Source: Zygnema cylindricum (lineage: Eukaryota > Streptophyta > Zygnematophyceae > Zygnematales > Zygnemataceae). Taken from it: 60,949 nt of DNA. The translations under genes were made by a program, and so were the position numbers. The notes beneath the pieces are model-generated. The model had not been told where the DNA came from. It worked only from the letters and a program-made list of their open reading frames with translations, and did not search any database. The DNA is taken from the NCBI GenBank assembly GCA_037447655.1, contig JBBHKE010001244.1, positions 352,346 through 413,294 of the forward strand, read 5' to 3'. Positions 48,590-58,076 of this stretch are shown piece by piece (position 1 is the first letter of the stretch; each line of letters starts with the position of its first letter).

Positions 48590-48723
48590 CTATATATCGC
48601 GATATATATCGCGATGATTTATGTTGGTCTCGGTACGATATATCGAGGATCCTCCTCGATCGATATTCGATATATCGAATATCGAGATTATCGCGATATG
48701 AATTTACCCGATACCCAACACTA
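48590..48723 (+). mobile_element. Right end of a second TATCG-rich hAT-like element
   Basis: The sequence is packed with ATATCGCGATATATATCGCG and CGATATTCGATATATCGAA and ends TTTACCCGATACCCAACACTA, whose complement begins TAGTGTTGGGTATCGGG. This is related to, but not the same as, the TAGTGTTGTGTATCGGTAA terminus of the neighbouring family. The right flank GTGACAAT does not match the left flank CTAATTTG, so it is not the simple partner of 48169. Confidence 0.55.
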
Positions 48724-51100
48724 GTGACAATATCTTTGAGGAAAACATTTCAATTATGAAAGCGCGATGGTTAAACCACCTAGGTCTAAAGTATGGTTGA
48801 AATGTAACATCATTCACGACCATGGCAGGTTAGAGATGAAAATCCGTACAAACCCAACAAATATAACAACCCCAAAACTAAAAATGCGCAACCGAAAGCT
48901 ACAAAAACAAATAACGGAATAAAAACCTACATAAGAGGTGGGAAAGCGCTACTGGCTCCTCTAAATTCAAAGTATTGTCGGGCACAATCACGAAACAAGT
49001 TCTCGAAAGCGAGTTCAAGGTCCCTACAACCTATAAAACGATTGGCACGAACTTGTCAGTCAGGTCCCGAGGCACATTGCCTGTTCCTTTAAGGCGGTTG
49101 CATCTCAAACCGCAACATGAGTATAAAACGGTGCGTGTGATGAAACATGCGATGTCGTAAGGAATGTGAGAACTACGTCACTTAATATCTTTTCAACTTC
49201 CTCCAAAAGCACAAGATTCACTCGGGGATTGCGAATGCACCTAAATTAAGAACATGGAAAAATGTATGCAACATTTTTTATGTGACTATACAACCTACTT
49301 CAATCCCCACATCAAGTATAGCATCTCGAACAATGTCATGTGTGGTAACTCGCTCCATATCGTGCGAGCAACTGCGTAAACAGACGTCGTGTTTATAAGT
49401 TGACCTCATATGCAAAACTATTTGTTCGATAGCATAGGGTGTGACAAACTAAGATGCAACCAATTGATTGGGAAAATTGTGGAGAGTATAAGTGGGCAAT
49501 GGTGTAAAAGTGGGCTAGGTTCTATAGACCCGAACAAAAGCGAAGTTGACCAATTGCATTAGCCGAAGGGAGCACTCGAAATACGCTCCTAAATCCAACA
49601 ACAACTACCTTGTCGGCCACGTTCGTTCTCATGAGTGGCGTTCGACGAGAAAAAAAGAAAGGAGGAAGTTATTATTGGGCCGTACATAAGAAGGTGAACA
49701 TACAAACATTGAAAGTGGTTAGAATGGTAATAAACAATTATCAAATTCAAAGCCACAAAAAATAACAAAACAATCGTCGTCCAATATAACACGTGAAGTG
49801 ACCGAAAATGTTACCACAACGAAAACTCTCCAGATACGTTATTGTTACAATCCTATTGTTATTATCAACTTGTTATAATTATATTTGTAGGACCTACACC
49901 TAGACCCATTAAATAATCGTAAAACATTTTTTTTTTACTTATGACTACTCCTTTGACGAAATCTCAAACGGAGAGGGATTTTTTGCGACAAACTTAAAAA
50001 GCAATATGTTACTTCTCATACGAAAATACACGTGTTGGAAAGTTTTTCAAAACAGTAATGAAACGCAAATTGCCTGTAGTGTGGCTCGTAAATGATATAA
50101 CAGGAACATTTTGGATAATCTTGCAAAATCTTCAGTAAACATGTTAAAAACAAAAAAGAGTGCACCCTGTACGAAATATATATTTTTTCACTAAACGACC
50201 TCACTTTTTACGTGATGGAGGTTCACCCTGAGAGATTAGTATTTTATTGCCAATAAAGGTGTCTACACAATTACCGGCAGCGCGTGATAGACGAGCTTTG
50301 AGTGTGCAGGTTTTCCAGACACTTTACAGGTTATATTTAGAATGCAAGAATTAGGGTACTCTCGCATGTGCTAAAGTTATATTTATTTTATGTTGTTTTC
50401 CTCCATGCTTTAGAAAAAAACGAGAAAATCCGCCGCCGTACCACAAAAATGAATTTACCAATGTACATTTGTCGTGTGGCGCGATGCAGTTTGTCGTCTA
50501 ACGCATTTCGACCCACTTTCGCGTCCTTCCCACTCATATTCAAACTTTATATAAAATCAACTCGTGAGGTGATTTTAATTAAAGTTCCATGAGGTGAGCG
50601 AACAGGCAGATGTTGTTGCACGCGTCGGAAGTTTTTGACATTTTTTGTGCCCGGAGTACAAAAAAAAAACCCACTGCACGTGTCTTGTCGTGATTTTTTT
50701 TTGTGCGCCTTTTTTTGTACAGGGGCTGTGGAGGGGGTCTTGTCCAACGGACGCCATTTTGTAAAAACGAAGTCTGTGAATGCGCCTCTCTCTCTCTCCA
50801 CCTCTCACCACCGCGTCTATCTCACAATTCTCGCAATGAAAAACGTCAATAATGGTATCAAATGACAAATCTCAAAAAAAATTTTTTTTTGAGTATCTTT
50901 GGGCGTATTTTGATGGTAAGTAGAGTGAGAAAAGACTAAAAAACAAAATAGGTAAACCATGGCTTAAAGTTTTGGAATTTGTGACGTCGACGGTGTCATA
51001 ATTTGAGCGTGGCGTCAAAATGTCACAAGCCCTAAACATCTACAATGTCACAAGTAGCTACAGTAGACGTCTAGAATAATGTACTTTATTTATAGTTGAT
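48724..51100. other. Intergenic DNA upstream of the KH gene
   Basis: No gene is supported. Around 50370-50760 there are weak echoes of the TAAGGG element family (TTGTCGT..GCGATGCAG..CGACCCACTTTCGCGTC, and GGGGGTCTTG after a TTTTTTTGTACAGGGG run). Poly-A and poly-T runs are common. Confidence 0.45.
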
Positions 51101-51105
51101 AGAGT

Positions 51106-51334
51106 CAAAATTTGGGGTGACGAAATTAGCGTACATAACTCTAAATACGATTTGCGGTGTTTTGTACTGTACCGTGAATAGCTATTAGCCTTATGTACGC
51201 TATATCGGCACCCCAAATTGTTGACATTGATACCTTAAATACAATAAACTACACTATTTAAGGACGTGGACCACAATCTACCACGTCTCTTGGTACTAAA
51301 TTAGAATGAATGACGCTAATTTTTTCTTTACACT
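51106..51334. mobile_element. Broken miniature elements at the left edge of a nested cluster
   Basis: 51106-51160 is the tail of one copy (ATTTGGGGTGACGAAATTAG, ending TTTGCGGTGT). 51169-51334 is the left 165 bases of another, starting ACCGTGAATAGCTATTAGCC, with AAGGACGTGGACCACAATCT inside. It is cut at TCTTTACACT where the next element begins, implying insertion into an older copy or truncation. Confidence 0.6.
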
Positions 51335-51835
51335 ACACCGTGAATCGCTATTAGCGTAATAAAAAATATAGCGTAATGAAACAATTAGCGTACTTTACGG
51401 TAAATTGTGTTTTTTCGGGTACACCATGATACTAATTTATCATGTACTCTAATTTGTAAACTGCTTTGTAAAAATTTTCGGCACATAATATGTCCACACT
51501 AGAACATGTAGATGTACGAAATTGTTCAAATCGTACGCCGTCGCGTTTTTTTTACATCTGCGTATGCCGGAAATATTTACGCAATTATGTATTATTATAT
51601 TTTCTGTACTTTTAAACTTAAAAAAGGTACGGAATAGTACAGATCTGGCAGTCCTTACACCACACTATTTAAAAGGACACTAAATTACAGTTATGAGCCC
51701 TATTGAGCGGGGGACCTCAAATAACGTGCAAAAACATTTAGCGTACTTTATTATATTTGAGAATTTGCCCCAAAAAAAGGGGTACCCCAATTAGTGTCAT
51801 GTACGCTAATAGCGATTCACGCTGTACACCGTGAA
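51335..51835. mobile_element. Longer terminal-inverted-repeat element (501 bp)
   Basis: The left end ACACCGTGAATCGCTATTAG and right end CTAATAGCGATTCACGCTGT are near-perfect inverted repeats. The interior differs from the 200-bp copies and is GTACGG-rich. No open frame suggests a transposase. Confidence 0.7.
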
Positions 51836-52026
51836 TCGTTATTAGCCTTATGTACGCTATATCGGCACCCCAAAATTTAGACATTGATACCTTAAATAGA
51901 ATAAATTACACTATTTAAGGACGTGGACCATAATCTACCACGTCTCCTGAAACTAAATTAGAATGAATGACGCTAATTATTTCTTTACACTAATAATTTC
52001 TATAGGCTAATAACGATTCAAGGTGT
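51836..52026. mobile_element. Miniature inverted-repeat element, 191 bp
   Basis: Abuts the previous element with no spacer (CTGT then ACACC). Termini are ACACCGTGAATCGTTATTAG and CTAATAACGATTCAAGGTGT. The interior AAGGACGTGGACCATAATCT is shared with 7766-7966, about 44 kb away, with roughly 90 percent identity by eye. Confidence 0.8.
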
Positions 52027-52117
52027 AGCAGCTGATGCAGGTAGATCGGCAATTGTTTATTTTTGCAATAAAGACTCATCTCTAATTACTTCTGGACGTA
52101 TATTGTGAATGCAAAAA
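52024..52117 (+). repeat. Copy 1 of a short direct duplication flanking the hAT-like element
   Basis: TGTAGCAGCTGATGCAGGTA, TTGTTTATTTTTGCAATAAA, CATCTCTAATTACTTCTGGA and CGTATATTGTGAATGCAAAA recur with changes at 53119-53215. Identity is about 80 percent. The hAT-like element has inserted at the end of this copy. Confidence 0.7.
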
Positions 52118-52118
52118 C

Positions 52119-52887
52119 TAGTGTTGTGTATCGGTAAGGATTTACCGATAACCGATATGGACCTTTTTTCGAGATCCCGATAATCGATATATTGGTACGA
52201 TATATCGACATCGGTCTTATCGCCAATAAGTAGCCGATAATATCGGGTACTTATCGGCGATAATGCCGATAACGATAACTATCGGCGATAACTGTACGGA
52301 CCGTACATATAAATGTACGGCATGTACACGCAACTGTACGTCGTATTCCGCGGACGCGCAGCGGACCCCCTTACTCCCGATTCCGGTAAAAAATTGCGAT
52401 TATTCCTAATTTAAGGGGGTTTTCAAAATTCCTGCTGCCAGAATTTTCAAAATATGGCGTCTGGAAATGGCGGCAGTTTGACAGGTGTGTTCGTCTGCTT
52501 CTTTCAGTCTGTTCGTCTTTTTTTGGAAAAAGTTTGATTCAGAAATTTTATCTTGTATTTTATTTTTTTCGTTTCGATAGTATAGTTTTATAACAATAAA
52601 GTATTAACTTATATTGTCTACGTTTATGTGCAGCGCTGTCCGTAAAAATTTTCAGTTAAATAGATACGCGGAACAGATTCTTACATGTGGCATTCCACGC
52701 TATACAATGAAAATAATATAATACAGTATGTTATATAGTACTATTGTACGCATACTATATTTTTAAAAAGTTATCGCCGGAATTTGTTGGTCCCAGACCG
52801 ATATATCGGGACCTCTGACCGTTCGATAACCGATAACTATCGGTATCGGTGTTATCGCGATAAGTTTTTTACCGATACACAACACTA
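52119..52887 (+). mobile_element. Complete hAT-like non-autonomous DNA transposon
   Basis: 769 bp with perfect 19-bp terminal inverted repeats TAGTGTTGTGTATCGGTAA. The start TAGTG fits the YARNG terminus usual for the hAT superfamily. Flanks GCAAAAAC (52111-52118) and GCAAAAGG (52888-52895) share 6 of 8 bases, as expected for an aged 8-bp target duplication. Subterminal ATCGATAT, CCGATA and TATCGCGATA words repeat in both orientations. No transposase frame is present. Confidence 0.8.
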
Positions 52888-52919
52888 GCAAAAGGTACAT
52901 TTATGTACGGTCTGACACT

Positions 52920-53072
52920 GACCGTACACAACTCTATTTAAGAGACAACGTACTGAAAATAACCCTAAATAGAATAAAGAAAAAAATAGAATGAACTACA
53001 CTAATGGAGAATAAAAAAAGATAAAAGCGCGACGGAATTAGTGTACACAACGCTAATAACGATTGGCGGTGT
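52920..53072. mobile_element. Partial miniature element near HROB
   Basis: The right end CTAATAACGATTGGCGGTGT is a family terminus, and an AATAGAATGAACTACACTAA block lies inside. The left terminus is not identifiable. It is followed by ACTGTACTGTACC, similar to the ACTGT flank of the copies near 8.2 kb. Confidence 0.5.
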
Positions 53073-53118
53073 ACTGTACTGTACCTTTCTTCACCAAGTC
53101 GTGTAGCAGGCTATAGTA

Positions 53119-53215
53119 CTGTAGCAGCTAATGCAGGTACTTCTGGTACTGTACTTGTTTATTTTTGCAATATAGAATCTCTCTAATTACTCCCTGACGT
53201 ATATTGTGAATGCAA
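53119..53215 (+). repeat. Copy 2 of the short direct duplication, upstream of HROB
   Basis: Matches 52024-52117 and lies about 255 bases before the HROB ATG, so it may be in the HROB promoter or 5' UTR. The two copies are 1.1 kb apart with the hAT-like and miniature elements between them. Confidence 0.7.
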
Positions 53216-53468
53216 AAATAATACGTCGTCTTGCTGCTGTAGATGTCTTGTTCTCCACTTCTCCTTAAAGCCTTGTTGGCTGTCTCTGCGGCTCGTTTCA
53301 GACTCCTGTTTTGAGGCAACTGAAGGATTCGTTCCTCTTAATAGCCCTGCAAAATCTACATCTTTTCAGAAACCAACTGAACACTGAACTTGCACTAATA
53401 CATGTACCACCGCCAATTTATGTTGGCAAGTTAATAAATTCATCAGTCTTTGGAAAGTTGCCTTCATT

Positions 53469-56400
53469 ATGGCTGTGGACGATGACTTTTTTAATTTTTA
53501 TGATCGTCAACTGAGAGGACTGGGAAGCTTAGAGGAGAAAAATTGGAAGAAGTTTACAAATGTTGCCAGTCCTCCTCCAAAAAAAGCTAACCAAAAGTCT
53601 TTTTTGAATGAAGTAGTTGCAGGTGACAATCATGGCGGTTTGAGAAGGAAACTTAATGTAAGAGATGATCCTCCTGACAACCTGAGTAATCCGAAACAAA
53701 AAAACAGCAGAAAAGAGACCTCAACAATCTCTTCAAAATCTAACTCCGAAGGATCTTCAGAACGTGTTAATCGTGGTCACAATGATATTCCGCCTCTAGG
53801 TCGAAAAAAAACGTATACCAGCTTGCTAAACAGGCAAAAAGATTCAGTTGACAATCATGTATCTGACAATATTGCACTTGATAGAGCTGTTCAGAAAATT
53901 CATCTCAGTGAGATTCCTAGAGATGAATGCACCAGTCAGCCTGTTTCACAAACAAGACAGTTAAATGAGTTGGATGAATTGAATGAATTGGATGAATTGG
54001 AGCGAAAACTGTCAAATTCTCACACTCAAAACCTCTCAATTGCTAAACAAAAACCTGCTAACCTCGGGATTCAAAGCAAAAACCTATCACAGTTCCGTTT
54101 TACAGAACAGAGAATACTCGCCCCTCAAAAACAGCTTTTGGAATGGCAGAAGCAGACAGAAAATGTGGCGAGACAGGGAGTACAAACTGTAGAACAGCCG
54201 GTAAGTAAAATAATGAGGGAAAGAGTAAAAGTCGATGCGAAAATACTTGGAAGTTGTCAAGAAGATGAAATCTCTGAATCAAAAGGGCATAATTCCTTGA
54301 AAACTACACCAGGTATTGGCCGAATTGATCAACATTTGGAATCAAACAGACTTGGGTATCCAAATAATGTGGAACATAGTAGTAGTAGCGGTGAAGAATG
54401 CGGTCGAGAACGGAAAAATAAAGGAAATTACAGAGGTGAGAGAGTGAGGAATTTGTCAGACGAACGGGAAAAGAAAGATAATTGCAGAGAAAAGAAGGAG
54501 AGGAGTTTATCAGGAAAAGGCAATTGCAGAGAAGAGAGAGAGAGGAGTTTATCAGGAAAAGATAATTGCAGAGCAGAGAGAGAGAAGAGTTTATCAGGAA
54601 GACCAATTAGTAATGCTGATTCTGATGAGATAGGACCAGAGAATGAGGCAAATGATGAGGATGGTGTTCCGAGTAAGGAAGAAGGGCAAGGTGCTAGTGG
54701 GGACCAGGTTTTGAGTAAAGGTTCGAAAAGAATGCATTCGAGTCTACCGTCATTCTATTGCAGAAGTCATGTAAGAGGAGGTCACACTACCGGAGGTCAA
54801 GGAAGGTCAGTATTGGGAAGAATACTTCCTGGTCCCGCTGGCATACTCCAAAAACAGGCATTTGCAGGAGAAACAGGAGAGAAAAATGGGAACAGTCGAG
54901 AATCAAATGCAGAGGAAGAGGAAGGAGAACACAGTGTTGCCAAAAATCCTTCTGGTTTTGATGGCAAGAAGGTAGGCAAAGACAAAAACAAAGATGGCAA
55001 TGTTTCCTCTTTCGATGACGATTTCAACAGTGGACCTTGGTTGACTGCATTGGACATGTTAGATGCTCAGCCTTTGACAGACCCAGGTAATTCCTTCTCC
55101 CCCTTTCCCTCTTCCTCCCCTCCCCCCTCTCCCTCCCCCTCCCCCTTCCCCTCCCCCTTTTGTCTAATCTTTAAATGCCTTTTCAATAAAAAAAATTCGG
55201 GTAATGAATCAGACATAAGAAAACACTAAAAAAAATATATAATAAAAAATATAAATTTGGGTAAATATATTTTCTTTATTCCATAGTTCGTGGAGGTTAG
55301 GCAATTCGCTCCCTTCATGGCATGGTTCAATGTATTTTCTTTATTTATGAGTGATCTCTGCAAATTTCTATTCATGGTATCCATAATGAAGCTGCATAAC
55401 ATAATCTTGTTTTTGTCTTTTTTTTTGTTTCGTTTATATTCAGAAGATGAATGGCCATATTCATGGACTTCTATCGGTTTCATTCGTCAATCGGGTACAG
55501 GTGGTCGGGTCGATCAGGTGCAGTTGTTATTTTCACATGCTCGTTTTTTTTTGTCGCATCATGTTATCTCATCATTTTTCTTACATATAATTTTCTATTC
55601 TTCTTTTTATTTTTGTTTTTGGTAGTATAGCGAGTGCACCGTTCTTAGCAATTCGAGGACATTGAGGTTGGTCGAAATGTGTTTAAAATTTGTTAAGAAA
55701 ATGGAGAGGAAATTTCTACCAGGGAATGAATCTTGCATAAGTTATGGATCCAGTCCATGGGATGTATTTTTTGGAGTTTATAAGAAACCGGAATGGAATG
55801 GATGTCTTAGCTCTATGAGTAAGGGATAACGAATGTAAATAAACATAAGCTTTTTGATTATATAAAATATAAAAATAAATCTCCATGTAGTGATACTTAA
55901 ATTCGCGGAATCTATTGGAAATGGAGCCTATTTGCAGATTAAATTATTAAAGGTACAATTATCATTATAAAGGACCAGAGGAGGACCAGAGGAAAACATG
56001 TTTGAAAAACGAGTAATTGTTGGTTCCGCAAATGCAGGAAACCAACTCTAATCCCAAGCCATAATTTTCTCTTCATTATTATTTTGTTTTTCGTTCTTTT
56101 TCGTTTTGCAGATTGTTGGTTTTGTCTCATCGTTTGAGCTGAATGGATCGGGAGGTGCATATATAACTCTAAAGGTACTTTTTCCTTACTTTTTTGTAAT
56201 ATTTTTACTATTTAATTTTTTGTCACTCAAGGATCCCTTTTTTTCAAGTGGCAGTTTTAAATCACAGAAATTTCAGTACATATAAAACGTATTTCGTATG
56301 TCTTATATTATATCTTCCTGAGAAGTTAGAATCGCATTGGTATGAATAATCAACATATGTCATTACTTGTTCTCGAGGATGGAATTGCTGAAGCCCTTTC

Positions 56401-58076
56401 TGTTTTTTATTTTTTTTTTTTTTCTTTTCTGTTTATTTTGTATGCCTGTTCTTTTTATTATTCTATGCCTGTCCTTCTTGATATTTTTGGCCTGTACTTT
56501 TTGATGTATTCTTTGCCTCCCAGGATCCCTCAGGGAGCATCAGTGCCACCATTCCCATGTCAGTTTTGGGAAACGAGGCCCTTTCTCGTGACCTCTCTTG
56601 TGGGGCCGTACTTATTTTGAAAGCCGTAAGTTTATTTTTTTCCAGTAATTGTAAGATAGTTGTCGCTAATCATAAGATTGTTGTCACTACTTATAAGATA
56701 GTTGCCACTAATTATTACTGTCAGGATTTTTCTGCTTTTTATTTTTCACTTTCTTTTTGATCTTATTTTTGAATTTTATGTTTTTTTCAGCTTTTTGTTT
56801 TGCCTGTTTGACGTAGAGTCGTCGTTCTTAAAAAAAGGTTAAATAGTGAGAGGATTTTGTTACGTTTTTGTTATCATACATCTGCGGTGATAACTACAGG
56901 GGAGTCGCTATTAGCGTTAATAACACTCATTGATTTTTTTTGCCCTCTGAACACAAAATAGCGTCGTTAGTACTTAATTTTTTTTTTCTTAATGCTAATT
57001 CTTTTCGCGGTTCAGAATCGTCCATGTCATTTGGACCGGAAATAGAGTTGTTAACACTAAAACAGTCTTCATACTGATCTTTTTTTAACGCTAACAGGAT
57101 TTCAGGCTGTAATATATAACATTTCGACGACCTTTCTCTTTAGAAGAAAACAGACTTCTGTTTTGGGTGTTGATTTGTTTGAAAAGGCTTTTTTCTTTCT
57201 CATTCTTCGTTGTCCATGTTGTACAAAAGAAGCACCTATGTTCAAAATAACTGGAAGGTTCCATTTTCCATGTTTTTGAAAATTTTACGTTAATTTTTGA
57301 CTACTTTTTCAGGCGGTTGTATTTAGTCCTTGGCAAGGGACTCAAAACCTCAACATTACCAAAGAGAACGTTGTACAGGTGAGAAAACTTCCCATTGTTA
57401 TTTATTCCTTCGTCTTATTGATCTAACCATTCCAAACGGTTGTTGATTTAGACAGTTTCAAGGGGGAATCTTGACATTTTGAACTTCTTATCAGAATTTC
57501 ACGTTTTTCCAAATGACTGTTTAGGACCGTTATGAGGTCTGGACATTTTAAAACTTCTTGTCGTGATTTGATTGTCAAAGATTTAAAATTTGAAAAGATT
57601 GCTTTAGACTGTTTTACGGGAGCTTCTGGACATTTTTAGTGAGACATAAACAGTTCATTGAACAGAAGACGGAGTTGTTCGAGTGTAAGGATTGACACTA
57701 TTTAAGGTTATTTTAAAGATTTGACTTTATTTAAGGTTAACGTTTGACTTTATTTATGGTTAACGTTTGACTTTATTTACGGTAACGGTTTGACTTTATT
57801 TGAGGTTCGACTTTATTTGAGGTCTGACTTTGGAAAAAGGCCGAGGTCATCTTGAAATCGAAGTCATTTAGCTTTGTTTGAATGACATAACGAATGCAAG
57901 AAACGAAAGAACCAAAACTAAAACAGGAACGAAAATGCTTTGGTTTTTTACTTTTTATGTGATAGATTTTTGGAGCAGATACTCCTCCTCCTCCCTCTGA
58001 ACAAGAAGAAACTGCTCCCATGGTTCCTTCATTCAATCTTTTGAATTCGATTGTTCCACGAGGAGAACACATTTGA
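53469..58076 (+). CDS. HROB: HROB-like homologous recombination OB-fold protein
   Basis: HROB (human C17orf53/MCM8IP) recruits and activates the MCM8-MCM9 helicase for DNA synthesis in homologous recombination. Exons: 53469-55086, 55444-55517, 56112-56174, 56524-56625, 57313-57378, 57966-58076 (TGA). All phases agree: 677 residues (human 647). Visible: an acidic, Phe-rich start MAVDDDFFNFYD; a long charged, disordered middle; the family block RILPGPAGIL near residues 450-459 (vertebrates have RFPGPAG); DDDFNSGPWLTALDML near 515-530; then the C-terminal OB fold, from IVGFVSSFELN through AYITLKDPSGSISATIPMSV, CGAVLILKAAVVFSPW, LNITKENVVQIFG. In vertebrates these read VTFKDPTGEMQGTVH and PGSVLLLKQIGVFSPS. 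The first ATG is used, and the 55086 donor avoids a read-through stop at 55229. Confidence 0.92.
54415..54606 (+). repeat. In-frame charged repeat within HROB
   Basis: Four degenerate units of about 16-19 residues, centred on NCREERERSLSGKD, in the disordered middle (about residues 316-379). Nucleotide units share ATTGCAGAG and GAGAGGAGTTTATCAGG, so they arose by recent tandem duplication. The units are rich in Arg, Glu and Ser, with RxxS sites that could be kinase targets. Confidence 0.85.
55100..55165. repeat. Polypyrimidine tract in HROB intron 1
   Basis: A C/T run just after the first donor, with CCCTCTCCCTCCCCCTCC repeats. It is low-complexity and outside the coding sequence if the 55086 donor is used. 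Confidence 0.8.
56112..58076 (+). CDS. HROB: HROB exons 3-6, OB-fold domain
   Basis: Four short exons (63, 102, 66 and 111 bases), all in phase 0, encode nearly the whole OB fold. Exon 3 ends ...AYITLK and exon 4 starts DPSGSIS, so a splice site falls inside the family's most conserved turn. Exon 5 is AVVFSPWQGTQNLNITKENV; exon 6 is IFGADTPPPPSEQEE and a tail ending RGEHI. None is long enough to be noticed without splicing. Introns 3-5 are 349, 687 and 587 bases. Confidence 0.92.
56652..56719. repeat. Three-copy minisatellite in HROB intron 4
   Basis: TAAGATAGTTGTCGCTAATC, TAAGATTGTTGTCACTACT and TAAGATAGTTGCCACTAAT follow head to tail with a period of about 21-22 bases. Intronic, no evident role. 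Confidence 0.8.
56896..57110. mobile_element. Degenerate miniature element inside HROB intron 4
   Basis: The left end GGGGAGTCGCTATTAGCGTT and right end TTAACGCTAACAGGATTTCA keep the family's GCTATTAGCG core in inverted orientation. The interior has AAATAGCGTCGTTAGTACTT. It does not touch the splice sites. Confidence 0.6.
57692..57835. repeat. Minisatellite in HROB intron 5
   Basis: TTTGACTTTATTTAAGGTTA, TTTGACTTTATTTATGGTTA, TTTGACTTTATTTACGGTAA and TTCGACTTTATTTGAGGT repeat about every 24-26 bases, then shorten to 17. It lies between the exon 5 donor and the exon 6 acceptor. Confidence 0.85.

Noticed and set aside
55087-55229. Extension of HROB exon 1 to the stop at 55229
   Set aside because: It reads into a polypyrimidine tract and A-rich DNA. 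The GTAATT donor at 55087 keeps phase with exon 2 and leads to the conserved OB fold.
10587-58076. MED13, KH protein and HROB as one functional cluster or operon-like system
   Set aside because: They lie on different strands, 5-14 kb apart, with repeats between them and unrelated known roles. Nothing in the sequence links their regulation.
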